From: an uncultured Collinsella sp.
Lineage (GTDB): Bacteria > Actinomycetota > Coriobacteriia > Coriobacteriales > Coriobacteriaceae
DNA: 12,191 nucleotides
Assembly: GCA_900545445.1 (NCBI GenBank)
Contig: UQZH01000053.1
Location: forward strand, 1 to 12,191
Reading direction: 5' to 3'
Positions 5,701 through 12,191 of the stretch are shown here, one piece after another. Below the pieces are notes generated by a model. The model was not told where the DNA came from and made no database searches. It was given only the letters and a program-made list of their open reading frames with translations. Position 1 is the stretch's first letter, and each line of letters begins with the position of its first letter. Both the position numbers and the translations under genes were made by a program.

Positions 5701-6654
5701 ATGGAACCTAAGCAGTATTACATCGGCATCGACGTCGGCGGCACCTCGGTTAAGGAGGGCCTGTTCGACGAGGACGGCAACCTGCTTGCCAAGGCCAGCG
5801 TGCCCACGCCTCCCATCGTTGACGCTGCGGGCTTTGCCGCGGTGACCGAGGCTATCGACCAGGTGGTCGCCAAAGCCCAGATTCCGCGTGCCTTTGTGGC
5901 GGGCATTGGCCTGGCCGTTCCGTGCCCCATCCCGGCATCGGGCGATGCCAAGGTCAAGGCCAACATTGCCATTAACCTGCCCGAGCTGAGGATCGCCATT
6001 CAGAAGCACTGCCCCGACGCGGTCGTTAAATACGAGAACGATGCCAACGCCGCCGCCATGGGCGAGGCCTGGCTCGGCTCTGCCAAGGGCGTACAGAACG
6101 TGGTGATGGTCACCATCGGTACCGGCGTGGGCGGCGGCGTTATCGTTAACGGCGACGTGGTATCGGGTGTTGTGGGCGCCGGCGGCGAGATTGGCCACAT
6201 GTGCCTGAACCCGGCTGAGGAGCGCACCTGCGGCTGTGGCGGCCATGGCCATCTGGAGCAGTATTCCAGCGCCACCGGCGTGGTGAGCAACTACCTTGCC
6301 GAGTGCAAGAAGGCGGGCGTCGAGCCCATTGAGCTCACCGGCCCCTCCGATTCCAAGGACGTGTTCCAGGCCTGCCGCGAGGGCGACAAACTCGCGCTGG
6401 CAGCTGCCGATACCATGGCTGACTATCTCGGCCGTGCCCTGGCGCTTATTGCTAACGTGGTTGACCCCGAGATGTTCCTGATCGGTGGCGGCGCGTCCGC
6501 TTCGGCCGATGTCTACCTCGACAAGGTCCGCGAGCACTTCCAGCGCTACGCGCTTTCCGCCTCGCGCGAGACGCCCATCAAGGTCGCTTCGCTCGGCAAC
6601 GACGCCGGCATCATCGGCGCCGCCTACGTAGCCCTGCGCGCCGCCGGTAAATAG
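5701..6654 (+). CDS. ROK family sugar kinase, probable glucokinase
   Basis: Cytoplasmic ATP-dependent phosphorylation of a hexose, most likely glucose. The product has 317 residues, normal for the family. The N-terminal phosphate loop IGIDVGGTSVKEG is at 8-20. The catalytic aspartate is D114 in YENDANAAAMGEAWLG. MVTIGTGVGGG (136-146) and the ROK signature GAGGEIGHM (159-167) follow. H166, C177 and C179 fit the zinc site, but the third usual cysteine of CxCGxxGC is His184 here (CGCGGHGHLE). ATG at 5701 is chosen because GAAAGGTG lies 8 nt upstream; an in-frame ATG at 5674 would add nine residues before the recognisable fold. It is divergent from the gntR-manA pair, which suggests coordinated sugar metabolism. 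Other ROK substrates (mannose, N-acetylmannosamine, fructose) are possible. Confidence 0.88.
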   Translation: MEPKQYYIGIDVGGTSVKEGLFDEDGNLLAKASVPTPPIVDAAGFAAVTEAIDQVVAKAQIPRAFVAGIGLAVPCPIPASGDAKVKANIAINLPELRIAIQKHCPDAVVKYENDANAAAMGEAWLGSAKGVQNVVMVTIGTGVGGGVIVNGDVVSGVVGAGGEIGHMCLNPAEERTCGCGGHGHLEQYSSATGVVSNYLAECKKAGVEPIELTGPSDSKDVFQACREGDKLALAAADTMADYLGRALALIANVVDPEMFLIGGGASASADVYLDKVREHFQRYALSASRETPIKVASLGNDAGIIGAAYVALRAAGK

Positions 6655-6656
6655 CT

Positions 6657-6706
6657 GGTGCAAGGGGGTCAGGTTACTTTGCACCAACACGGTGCAAAAG
6701 GGACAG
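6657..6706 (+). repeat. Short hairpin repeats after the ROK kinase gene
   Basis: GGTGCAA (6657-6663), TTGCACC (6679-6685) and GGTGCAA (6691-6697) can form two mutually exclusive 7-bp hairpins. The two units GTGCAAGGGGGTCAG and GTGCAAAAGGGACAG are related direct repeats. The AGGGACAG part also occurs, reverse-complemented, in the hairpin loop before the kinase gene (5621-5638). This looks like a dispersed intergenic repeat, but copy number outside the window is unknown. There is no T-run, so it is a poor terminator. Confidence 0.55.
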
Positions 6707-6733
6707 TCTTGGCCCCCATGCCTGCCCCAAAAT

Positions 6734-6782
6734 ATGCCGTGACCCTTCCGTCTGCGAAGGCTCGGCATCGGCGTGCTACCAT
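6734..6782 (+). promoter_or_regulatory. Hairpin and extended -10 box upstream of ppaC
   Basis: ATGCCG (6734-6739) pairs with CGGCAT (6763-6768), and inside it CCTTC (6744-6748) pairs with GAAGG (6756-6760). Eight nt further, TGCTACCAT (6774-6782) looks like an extended -10 element, about 40 nt before the ppaC start. No good -35 box is visible. The hairpin could instead be a weak end for the preceding transcript. Confidence 0.35.
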
Positions 6783-6820
6783 AGCTACGTCCAAGTACAC
6801 ATATCAAGTGGAGGATATCC

Positions 6821-7744
6821 ATGGCAAACGTTCTTGTCTTTGGTCACCAGAACCCCGATAACGACGCCATCATGAGCGCCGTCGTCCTGTCCCAGCTGCT
6901 CAACCAGGTTGAGTATGCCGGCAACACCTACGAGGCCTGCGCCCTTGGTCAGCTTCCGGCCGAGTCCGCCAAGCTGCTCGCCGACGCCGGCATCGCCGAG
7001 CCCCGCGTGATCGAGTCCGTCGAGGCCGGTCAGCTCGTCGTCCTCACCGACCACAACGAGTCTGCCCAGTCCGTCGCCGGCCTTAAGGACGCCACGGTCT
7101 TTGGCGTTGTCGATCATCACCGCATCGGCGACTTCGAGACCGCCGGCCCGCTGCACTACATCTGCCTGCCCTGGGGCTCCAGCTGCACCATCGTCACCAA
7201 GCTCGCCGGCGTGCTCGGCGTTGAGCTTTCCGACGTCCAGGCTAAGCTGCTGCTCTCGGCCATGATGACCGACACACTCATGCTCAAGAGCCCCACCACC
7301 ACCGATGTCGACCGCGCCGTCGCCGCCAAGCTCGGCGAGCAGGTGGGCGTCGACCCGGTCAAGTTTGGCATGGAGGTCTTCCTTACCCGCCCGTCCGGCT
7401 CCTTCACCGCTGCCGAGATGGTCGGCAACGACATCAAGATGTTCGAGCCCGCCGGCAAGAAGCTGCTCATCGGCCAGTACGAGACCGTCGACAAGAGCCG
7501 TGCGCTTGGCATGATTGACGAGATCCGCGAGGCCATGCGCGCCTACGCCGCCGAGAAGGGTGCCGACGGCATTGTCCTGTGCATCACCGACATCATGGAG
7601 GAGGGCTCGCAGGTCCTGCTCGAGGGCGAGACCGAGGCTGCTCAGAAGGGCCTGGGCATTGCCGACGAGCACGACGGCGTCTGGATGCCGGGCGTCCTCT
7701 CCCGTAAGAAGCAGGTCGCTGCCCCCATCATGGCCGCCTGCTAG
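6821..7744 (+). CDS. ppaC: Manganese-dependent inorganic pyrophosphatase (family II, DHH)
   Basis: Hydrolyses pyrophosphate to two phosphates in the cytoplasm, pulling biosynthetic reactions such as nucleic acid synthesis and tRNA charging forward. At 307 residues it matches the canonical short family II enzyme without CBS domains. Metal-site residues are visible in order: H9, D13 and D15 in GHQNPDNDAI, D77 in VLTDHNE, H99 and H100 in VVDHHRIGD, and D151 in MMTDTLMLKSPT. The DHHA2 domain ends with SRKKQVAAPI, whose R295 and K296 bind phosphate in the family. ATG at 6821 follows AGTGGAGG with a normal spacer. A strong terminator directly follows, so it is probably monocistronic. Confidence 0.96.
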   Translation: MANVLVFGHQNPDNDAIMSAVVLSQLLNQVEYAGNTYEACALGQLPAESAKLLADAGIAEPRVIESVEAGQLVVLTDHNESAQSVAGLKDATVFGVVDHHRIGDFETAGPLHYICLPWGSSCTIVTKLAGVLGVELSDVQAKLLLSAMMTDTLMLKSPTTTDVDRAVAAKLGEQVGVDPVKFGMEVFLTRPSGSFTAAEMVGNDIKMFEPAGKKLLIGQYETVDKSRALGMIDEIREAMRAYAAEKGADGIVLCITDIMEEGSQVLLEGETEAAQKGLGIADEHDGVWMPGVLSRKKQVAAPIMAAC

Positions 7745-7763
7745 GTTTAGTTGACCAAACGCC

Positions 7764-7803
7764 ACGACCGGATCGCGGAAGCCCCGCGCTCCGGTCGTTT
7801 TTT
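7764..7803 (+). terminator. Intrinsic terminator of ppaC
   Basis: ACGACCGGA (7764-7772) pairs with TCCGGTCGT (7790-7798), with further GC pairing inside, followed by six T residues (7798-7803). It lies 20 nt after the ppaC stop codon. Confidence 0.92.
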
Positions 7804-7941
7804 GTGCATGCGCCGCGTCGTCTCTTGGACAGGCGTGCCCGTGCCGTTGAGCAAATAATGTTCAACCTGTGGTTCCGCTTTTCGGCCACGCCTGCGTGCT
7901 TGTCGTGCAGGGTAGGCTAGATGCAAGCGTAATACGTTAGA

Positions 7942-7977
7942 GCGCGGCGCCGCCACTTGGGCGGGCCGTGCTTTTTT
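7942..7977 (+). terminator. Leader terminator upstream of nhaA (candidate attenuator)
   Basis: GCGCGGC (7942-7948) pairs with GCCGTGC (7965-7971), including one G-T pair. CCGCC (7950-7954) pairs with GGCGG (7960-7964) around loop ACTTG, leaving one bulged G. Six T residues (7972-7977) follow. ppaC already has its own terminator 140 nt upstream and no gene lies between, so this terminator most plausibly acts on the nhaA leader transcript itself. GCGCCGCG near 7810-7817 is complementary to 7943-7950 and could act as an antiterminator strand, though GC-rich matches arise easily by chance. Confidence 0.7.
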
Positions 7978-7980
7978 AAG

Positions 7981-7996
7981 ACGGGAGCTTTCCCGT
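7981..7996 (+). promoter_or_regulatory. Small hairpin just before the nhaA ribosome binding site
   Basis: ACGGGA (7981-7986) pairs with TCCCGT (7991-7996) across a 4-nt loop, directly before GAAAGGAG (7997-8004). It may influence ribosome access or mRNA stability; this is an inference from position only. Confidence 0.4.
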
Positions 7997-8010
7997 GAAA
8001 GGAGCCGCCC

Positions 8011-9369
8011 ATGGCAGCAACCGAGCAGCTGTTCAACGTCCGTGAGCGCAAGCGCTTTGAACGCCACGACATTTGGGAGCGCATCGCCGAGAACGGCACG
8101 ATTTCCGCCGCGGTTATGGTCATCGCCGCCATCGCCGCCGTCATTTGCGCCAATACCGATGCCTACGAGGCCATCCATCACTTTTTGGAGACCCCGCTGT
8201 ATGTGGGTCTGGGCAACCTTACGGCCGGTCTTACCGTTGAACTTTTCGTCAACGACTTCCTCATGGCGATTTTCTTTTTGTTGGTGGGCATTGAGCTTAA
8301 GTACGAGATGACGGTCGGCGAGCTCAAGAATCCGCGTCAGGCCATGCTTCCCATGCTGGCGGCCGTGGGCGGCGTCGTCGTTCCCGCCTGCATCTACCTG
8401 ATCTTTAACCATGCCGGCGCCCGCAACGGTTGGGCCATCCCCATGGCAACCGATATTGCCTTTGCGCTGGGCGTGCTGTCGCTTTTGGGCAACCGCGTGC
8501 CCAACGGCGTGCGCGTGTTCTTCTCGACGCTCGCCATCGCCGACGACCTTATCTCCATCGCCGCCATCGCCATCTTCTACGGTCAGAGCCCCAATCCGTT
8601 TTGGTTGGGCGCCGCTGCGCTTGTGACCTGCGCGCTCGTGTGGCTCAACAAGACGCAGCATTACCGCCTTGCCCCGTATTCGGTACTGGGTCTGCTGTTG
8701 TGGTTCTGCATGTTCAAGAGCGGCGTACATGCCACGCTCGCCGGCGTCATCTTGGCCTTTACCATCCCGGCCAAGTGCGGCGTCAAGCTCGATAGCCTCA
8801 CCGATTGGTTGGGCGAGTGCCTGCCGCTGCTTGATGACCGCTACGACGACGAGGCACACATCCTGGGCCAGCATGACTTTACCGTCTCGACCACCAGGGT
8901 CGAGCGCGTCATGCACCGCGTGACCCCGCCGCTCATCCGCATGGAGCGTCTGATCTCCACGCCGGTCAACTTTGTGATTCTGCCGATCTTTGCGTTCGTG
9001 AACGCACAGGTTCGCCTAGTGGGTGTGGATATGAGCACGCTGCTCACCGACTCGGTGACGCTCGGCGTGTACTTTGGCATGCTGCTGGGCAAGCCGATCG
9101 GCATCTTTGGCATGACGTTTGCCCTGGTTAAGTTTAGGGTCTGCGAGCTGCCGCATAACGTTAACTGGCACATGATTGCCGGTGTGGGCATTCTGGGCGG
9201 CATCGGCTTCACCATGTCGATCCTCATCAGCGGCCTTGCCTTCCCGACGGCCCAGTTTGAGGTTCTGGCTGCCAAGGCCGCCATCCTTGCCGGTTCGGTC
9301 ACCGCTGCCGTGCTCGGTATGATCTACATGAGCGTGGTCTGCAAACACCCCGCGCCCAAGGACGAGTAA
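8011..9369 (+). CDS. nhaA: Na+/H+ antiporter NhaA
   Basis: Integral membrane antiporter that exports Na+ (or Li+) in exchange for protons, for salt and alkaline pH tolerance. The product has 452 residues, longer than the roughly 390 of the E. coli protein, and has about a dozen hydrophobic segments. Signature residues are present: D148 in MATDIAFALGVLSLLG, the ion-binding pair D178-D179 in LAIADDLISIA, and K361 in LGKPIGI. GIGFTMSILISGLAF (397-411) matches a late transmembrane helix. Extra length lies in a polar, charged loop of about residues 268-312 before STPVNFVILPIFAFVNA, plus a short N-terminal extension; a loop there is also known from other actinobacterial NhaA proteins. ATG at 8011 follows AAAGGAG. 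The leader holds a terminator and a hairpin, so expression is probably controlled after transcription starts. It ends at a bidirectional terminator. Confidence 0.95.
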   Translation: MAATEQLFNVRERKRFERHDIWERIAENGTISAAVMVIAAIAAVICANTDAYEAIHHFLETPLYVGLGNLTAGLTVELFVNDFLMAIFFLLVGIELKYEMTVGELKNPRQAMLPMLAAVGGVVVPACIYLIFNHAGARNGWAIPMATDIAFALGVLSLLGNRVPNGVRVFFSTLAIADDLISIAAIAIFYGQSPNPFWLGAAALVTCALVWLNKTQHYRLAPYSVLGLLLWFCMFKSGVHATLAGVILAFTIPAKCGVKLDSLTDWLGECLPLLDDRYDDEAHILGQHDFTVSTTRVERVMHRVTPPLIRMERLISTPVNFVILPIFAFVNAQVRLVGVDMSTLLTDSVTLGVYFGMLLGKPIGIFGMTFALVKFRVCELPHNVNWHMIAGVGILGGIGFTMSILISGLAFPTAQFEVLAAKAAILAGSVTAAVLGMIYMSVVCKHPAPKDE

Positions 9370-9386
9370 GAGCACATACAAGTTTG

Positions 9387-9424
9387 AAAACGCCGCCTGT
9401 GAACACCATCACAAGCGGCGTTTT
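9387..9424. terminator. Bidirectional terminator between nhaA and a small leftward gene
   Basis: AAAACGCCGC (9387-9396) pairs with GCGGCGTTTT (9415-9424), and TGTGA pairs with TCACA inside. The A and T runs flank the stem, so it can end the rightward nhaA transcript and the leftward transcript from 9456-9710. Confidence 0.88.
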
Positions 9425-9455
9425 AGTCATTGGGGACGTTCTTAAACGACTAGGT

Positions 9456-9710
9456 TTATTCCACCGTTCCGTAGACGGCGCCCCAGCCGTGGGCGGCAAG
9501 GGCGGAGTTGAGCTGGTCGCAAAGCGATTGGCGGTCGTAGTAGCCGGGCGGCAATAGGTTCACGATTTCCATGAGATCGGGTGCCAGGTCCAAGATCTCG
9601 GCCTGTACGATGAGATCCAGGCGGTCGATGGCGCGGCGGTCGTAAAACAGCCCGTCGACCAGGCGCTGCAGGTCGCCGAATTCCTCGGCCTGGAACGATC
9701 CGTATTCCAT
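9456..9710 (-). CDS. Small hypothetical protein (84 residues)
   Basis: I do not recognise this protein. From MEYGSFQAEEFGDL it is acidic and looks largely helical, with an amphipathic stretch around residues 12-52 and a closing segment ending in HGWGAVYGTVE. There is no signal peptide or membrane helix and only one cysteine. ATG at 9710 is chosen because AAGGAGG lies at 9716-9722; the longer frame from 9761 would put this ribosome binding site inside the gene. It is single, convergent with nhaA through a shared terminator and divergent from the aminotransferase gene. The strong ribosome binding site and clean terminator argue that it is real. Confidence 0.75.
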   Translation of the reverse strand: MEYGSFQAEEFGDLQRLVDGLFYDRRAIDRLDLIVQAEILDLAPDLMEIVNLLPPGYYDRQSLCDQLNSALAAHGWGAVYGTVE

Positions 9711-9812
9711 AGTGCCTCCTTGGGCGCCCCACGCCGGCATGCGCGGCGATTCATAATTCATTGCGATGAACTTAATCTATCACGGCTTCATGCCGTTGCG
9801 GTGGTGGCGGTC

Positions 9813-9818
9813 TATACT
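9813..9818 (+). promoter_or_regulatory. -10 box of the aminotransferase promoter
   Basis: TATACT sits 41 nt before the aminotransferase start codon, in the context CTATACTTAGACGAA. A similar string, CTATACTTGACCGAA, precedes the tat gene at 11617-11631. No well-spaced -35 box is visible (TTGCGG at 9796 is too close), so activator dependence or a relaxed -35 is possible. Confidence 0.45.
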
Positions 9819-9859
9819 TAGACGAACTGCAACGTCCCGCTTCGCGAAAGGTCGCACCC

Positions 9860-11164
9860 ATGCAGACGATCTACCAGAAGATGGAAACCACCGAACTCGA
9901 TGCCGCCATCGAGGCGCTCAAAGCCGAGGTCGCCGAGGTCGAGGCCAAGGGCCTGGCGCTCGACATGGCCCGCGGCAAGCCGTCGCCCTCCCAGGTGGAC
10001 ATCTCTCGACCCATGCTCGATATTCTCAATGCCGACGCCGATCTGCACGACGGCAACGTCGACTGCTCAAACTACGGTTGCTTTGAGGGCATTCCCTCGG
10101 CGCGCAAACTGGCGGGGGAGTTTCTGGGTTGCCCTGCCGAGCAGACGCTCGTACTGGGTTCGTCGAGCCTTCTGATCGAGCACGATATCGCCGGCATGTT
10201 TTGGCGCTGCGGTTCGTGCGGCAGCGAGCCTTGGGAGGCTTACGAGGCCGCGCACGACGGCAAGAAGGTCAAATTCCTGTGCCCTGTTCCCGGCTACGAC
10301 CGTCACTTTGGCATCACCGCCGACCTGGGCATCGAGAACGTTCCCGTCGCGATGACCGACAACGGCCCCGACATGGACGAGGTCGAGCGCCTGGTTGCCG
10401 CCGACGACTCCATCAAGGGCATCTGGTGCGTGCCCAAGTATTCCAACCCCACGGGCATCACCTTTAGCGAGGACACCGTGCGTCGCCTGGTCGAGATGCC
10501 CACGGCCGCGCCCGATTTCCGCATCTTCTGGGACAACGCCTACTGCGTGCACGACCTGTACGACGAGACCGACGAGCTCGCCAATATCTTCGACCTCGCT
10601 CGCGCGGCGGGCACCGAGGATCGCGTGGTGGCCTTTGCCTCGACGTCCAAGATCACCTTCCCGGGCGCCGGCATCGGCTTTATCGGTGCGAGCCCCGCGG
10701 TTATCGCGGAGTTCTCCAAGCGCCTGAAGGCCGGCCTCATCAGCGCCGACAAGCTCAACCAGCTGCGTCACGTGCGTTTCCTTCCCACCATCGAGGCGGT
10801 CAAGGAGCACATGAAAAAGCATGCCGAGTTCCTGCGTCCGCGCTTTGAGGCCGTTGAGCGCAAGCTCACCGAGGGCCTGGGCGATACGGGCTGTGCCACC
10901 TGGACGCACCCCCGCGGCGGCTACTTTGTAAGCTTCGATGGTCCCGAGGGCTCGGCCCAGAAGGTCGCCGCGCTTTGCGCCGACCTGGGCGTCAAGCTCA
11001 CGCCGGCCGGTGCCACCTGGCCCTATGGCAAGGATCCGCGCGATACCAACATCCGTATTGCGCCGAGCTATCCCACGGTCGAGGACCTGGAGGCCGCGCT
11101 CGACGTGCTGGTGCTGGCCGTTAAGCTTGTCGCTGCCGAGCTTGCTCGTGCCGAGCGCGCCTAA
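9860..11164 (+). CDS. PLP-dependent aminotransferase, subgroup Ic aspartate aminotransferase type
   Basis: Fold type I aminotransferase that most likely interconverts aspartate and 2-oxoglutarate with oxaloacetate and glutamate. The 434 residues and the opening pattern (LALDMARGKPSPSQVDISRP at 32-51) fit the aspartate aminotransferase family seen in Corynebacterium and other actinobacteria. Catalytic features: N196 in YSNPTG, D225 and Y228 in IFWDNAYCVHD, the PLP-binding lysine K264 in STSKITFPGAG, and the carboxylate-binding arginine R399 in NIRIAPSYP. The ribosome binding site is GAAAGG before ATG 9860. The next gene follows after 66 nt with no clear terminator. Exact substrate preference is an inference from the family. 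Confidence 0.88.
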   Translation: MQTIYQKMETTELDAAIEALKAEVAEVEAKGLALDMARGKPSPSQVDISRPMLDILNADADLHDGNVDCSNYGCFEGIPSARKLAGEFLGCPAEQTLVLGSSSLLIEHDIAGMFWRCGSCGSEPWEAYEAAHDGKKVKFLCPVPGYDRHFGITADLGIENVPVAMTDNGPDMDEVERLVAADDSIKGIWCVPKYSNPTGITFSEDTVRRLVEMPTAAPDFRIFWDNAYCVHDLYDETDELANIFDLARAAGTEDRVVAFASTSKITFPGAGIGFIGASPAVIAEFSKRLKAGLISADKLNQLRHVRFLPTIEAVKEHMKKHAEFLRPRFEAVERKLTEGLGDTGCATWTHPRGGYFVSFDGPEGSAQKVAALCADLGVKLTPAGATWPYGKDPRDTNIRIAPSYPTVEDLEAALDVLVLAVKLVAAELARAERA

Positions 11165-11230
11165 CGCCTAGGGCCCCGTAAGTCCGCGCCCAGTACTATC
11201 CGCACTTTCGATACGTAAAGGAGCGTATAC

Positions 11231-11545
11231 ATGGATTTGGGTATTTCCACCAACCCCACGCCGGAGATCTACACCATTAAGGTAACCGGCGAGATCGATA
11301 TCTCTAACGCCGATAGCCTGCGCAATGCTGTCGACCTGGCGCTCGAGCAGCCCACTGAGGCCGTTGAGCTCGATTTTGCCCAGGTGAGCTACATCGATTC
11401 GACGGGCATTGGCGTGCTCGTGGGCGCCGCGCACCACGCGGTCGACCACGGTAAGCGCTTTAGCTGCACTAATGTGCAGCCCCAGGTGATGCGCGTGGTT
11501 CAGCTGCTGGGCGTCGACCAGGAGATTTCGATCACGGCGGCATAA
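11231..11545 (+). CDS. STAS-domain anti-sigma factor antagonist
   Basis: A single STAS domain of 104 residues, the size of SpoIIAA/RsbV-type antagonists that bind an anti-sigma kinase and free a sigma factor. The phosphorylation motif YIDSTGIGVLV is intact, with S57 as the probable phospho-site. KVTGEIDISNADSLRNAV matches the usual N-terminal strand and helix. ATG follows AAAGGAG at a normal distance. No partner kinase or sigma factor gene is in the window, so its target is unknown. It could be expressed from its own promoter (TACTAT at 11194-11199) or by read-through from the aminotransferase gene. Confidence 0.9.
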   Translation: MDLGISTNPTPEIYTIKVTGEIDISNADSLRNAVDLALEQPTEAVELDFAQVSYIDSTGIGVLVGAAHHAVDHGKRFSCTNVQPQVMRVVQLLGVDQEISITAA

Positions 11546-11589
11546 TCTTTGCCCCCAAAAGGGCGTGCCGTTTGGCATATGTTTGTGAT

Positions 11590-11623
11590 GCGCTCGGACG
11601 TTTTGGCGTCCGGGCGCTATACT
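11590..11623 (+). promoter_or_regulatory. Hairpin abutting the -10 box upstream of the tat gene
   Basis: GCGCTCGGACG (11590-11600) pairs with CGTCCGGGCGC (11607-11617), with one G-T pair and loop TTTTGG. It is directly followed by TATACT (11618-11623), a good -10 box. The stem occupies the place of a -35 element, so it may be an operator or the end of the STAS transcript; without a following T-run it is a weak terminator. Confidence 0.5.
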
Positions 11624-11698
11624 TGACCGAATGAATAGACGAGTTCCGGCCGAATGGCGCGGTGCGGGCTCGACTCACATCGAGCCTTGGAGGTATGT

Positions 11699-12191
11699 GT
11701 GTTTGGTATTGGAGAGGGTGAGCTGGCAATCATCGTGGTCTTCGGCTTTTTGCTGTTTGGCCCGGATAAGCTCCCGCAGATGGGCCGCACGATCGGCCGT
11801 GCCATCCGTCAGTTCCGCGAGACGCAGGAAAAGATGACGGCCGTTGTTCAGTCCGAGATCATCGATCCGGTAAGCGAGGCTGCTTCGGCTCCGGTCAAGC
11901 CCAAGAAGGCTGCCGTCGATGACGATTCCGATGCGGACGATGATGCCGTCGAGACGGTCGCGCCCGCAAAGAAGGAGACCTTTGCCGAGCGCCGTGCCCG
12001 CCTTGCCGCCGAGAAGGCTGCGAGCGAGGGTGCCACCGAGGACGAAGGTATTGCCGAGGAGGCCAAGGGTGCAGAGCCTGCCGCCGCTGCTGCTGCCGCA
12101 GCCGAGCCCGAGCCTGCTGCAGAGCCGGAGCCCGAGCCCGAGCCGGCAGAGCCCACGACAGCTGACCTCTACGCCCGTCGTCCCCGTAAGC
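11699..12191 (+). CDS. Twin-arginine translocase TatA/TatB-type subunit (3' end outside window)
   Basis: Membrane subunit of the Tat system, which exports folded proteins. It starts with GTG at 11699 after the ribosome binding site CTTGGAGG; the upstream ATG at 11695 is in a frame that soon stops. The visible 164 residues begin MFGIGEGELAIIVVFGFLLF, a short N-terminal membrane helix, followed by the hinge GPDKLPQMGR and an amphipathic helix (RTIGRAIRQFRETQEKM). E8 and the long charged tail resemble TatB, while the FGPDKLP pattern also fits TatA, so the subtype is open. The tail is strongly acidic (DDDSDADDD) and later alanine- and Glu-Pro-rich (about 125-152), likely disordered. It runs off the right edge; tatC would be expected nearby. 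Confidence 0.88.
   Translation, partial: MFGIGEGELAIIVVFGFLLFGPDKLPQMGRTIGRAIRQFRETQEKMTAVVQSEIIDPVSEAASAPVKPKKAAVDDDSDADDDAVETVAPAKKETFAERRARLAAEKAASEGATEDEGIAEEAKGAEPAAAAAAAAEPEPAAEPEPEPEPAEPTTADLYARRPRK

Noticed and set aside
5578..6822. 414-codon minus-strand open frame over the ROK kinase gene
   Set aside because: It mirrors the kinase reading frame, has His/Gly/Ala-rich composition without domains, and lacks a suitable ribosome binding site.
6785..7765. 326-codon minus-strand open frame over ppaC
   Set aside because: It is a shadow of ppaC, whose metal-site motifs are all intact on the plus strand.
7747..8916. 389-codon minus-strand open frame over the nhaA leader and gene
   Set aside because: It crosses the ppaC terminator and nhaA leader and is antisense to nhaA; its composition is typical of a shadow frame.
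10067..10909. 280-codon minus-strand open frame over the aminotransferase gene
   Set aside because: It is antisense to a gene with every catalytic motif in place, and there is no independent coding signal.
11631..11837. 68-codon plus-strand frame starting at ATG 11631
   Set aside because: It overlaps the tat gene in another frame, carries no domain, and the ribosome binding site CTTGGAGG fits the GTG at 11699 instead.

Overview
The window reads as a GC-rich, Gram-positive actinobacterial chromosome, most likely a Coriobacteriia member such as Collinsella. This is an inference from protein style, GC-rich third codon positions, AAAGGAG-type ribosome binding sites and gene content; no marker gene proves it. 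Most of it is ordinary core chromosome, but 1308-3691 is an accessory island with unusual flanks.

Layout: 3-1307 is the 3' end of a pcrA/uvrD helicase gene. 1315-3674 is a lower-GC insert holding a two-gene AbiE-like (type IV toxin-antitoxin or abortive-infection type) operon, 1673-3450. Two near-identical intrinsic terminators lie around this operon as direct repeats. Outside them are two long hairpin elements in inverted orientation. Each element has the same 69-nt core (68/69 identical) but its own locus-specific, almost perfectly self-complementary arms of about 30 bp. Each element also starts just after the stop codon of a core gene (pcrA or manA) and lies in the same sense as that gene. 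This constant-core, variable-stem arrangement is the most unusual thing in the window.

Next comes a carbohydrate block. manA (mannose-6-phosphate isomerase) and a GntR/HutC regulator form a leftward operon, divergent from a rightward ROK sugar kinase (probably glucokinase). The AT-rich intergenic region between them holds promoter-like boxes and a short perfect palindrome. Short hairpin-forming repeats sharing an AGGGACAG-type motif flank the kinase gene. After that come ppaC (manganese-dependent family II pyrophosphatase) with its own terminator, and nhaA (Na+/H+ antiporter). The nhaA leader has a second strong intrinsic terminator ending 33 nt before the start codon, which suggests attenuation or a riboswitch.

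The right end holds a small leftward gene of unknown function, a subgroup Ic-type aspartate aminotransferase, a STAS-domain anti-sigma-factor antagonist, and the start of a tatA/tatB-type twin-arginine translocase gene cut by the window end. No rRNA, tRNA, CRISPR array or transposase gene was seen.
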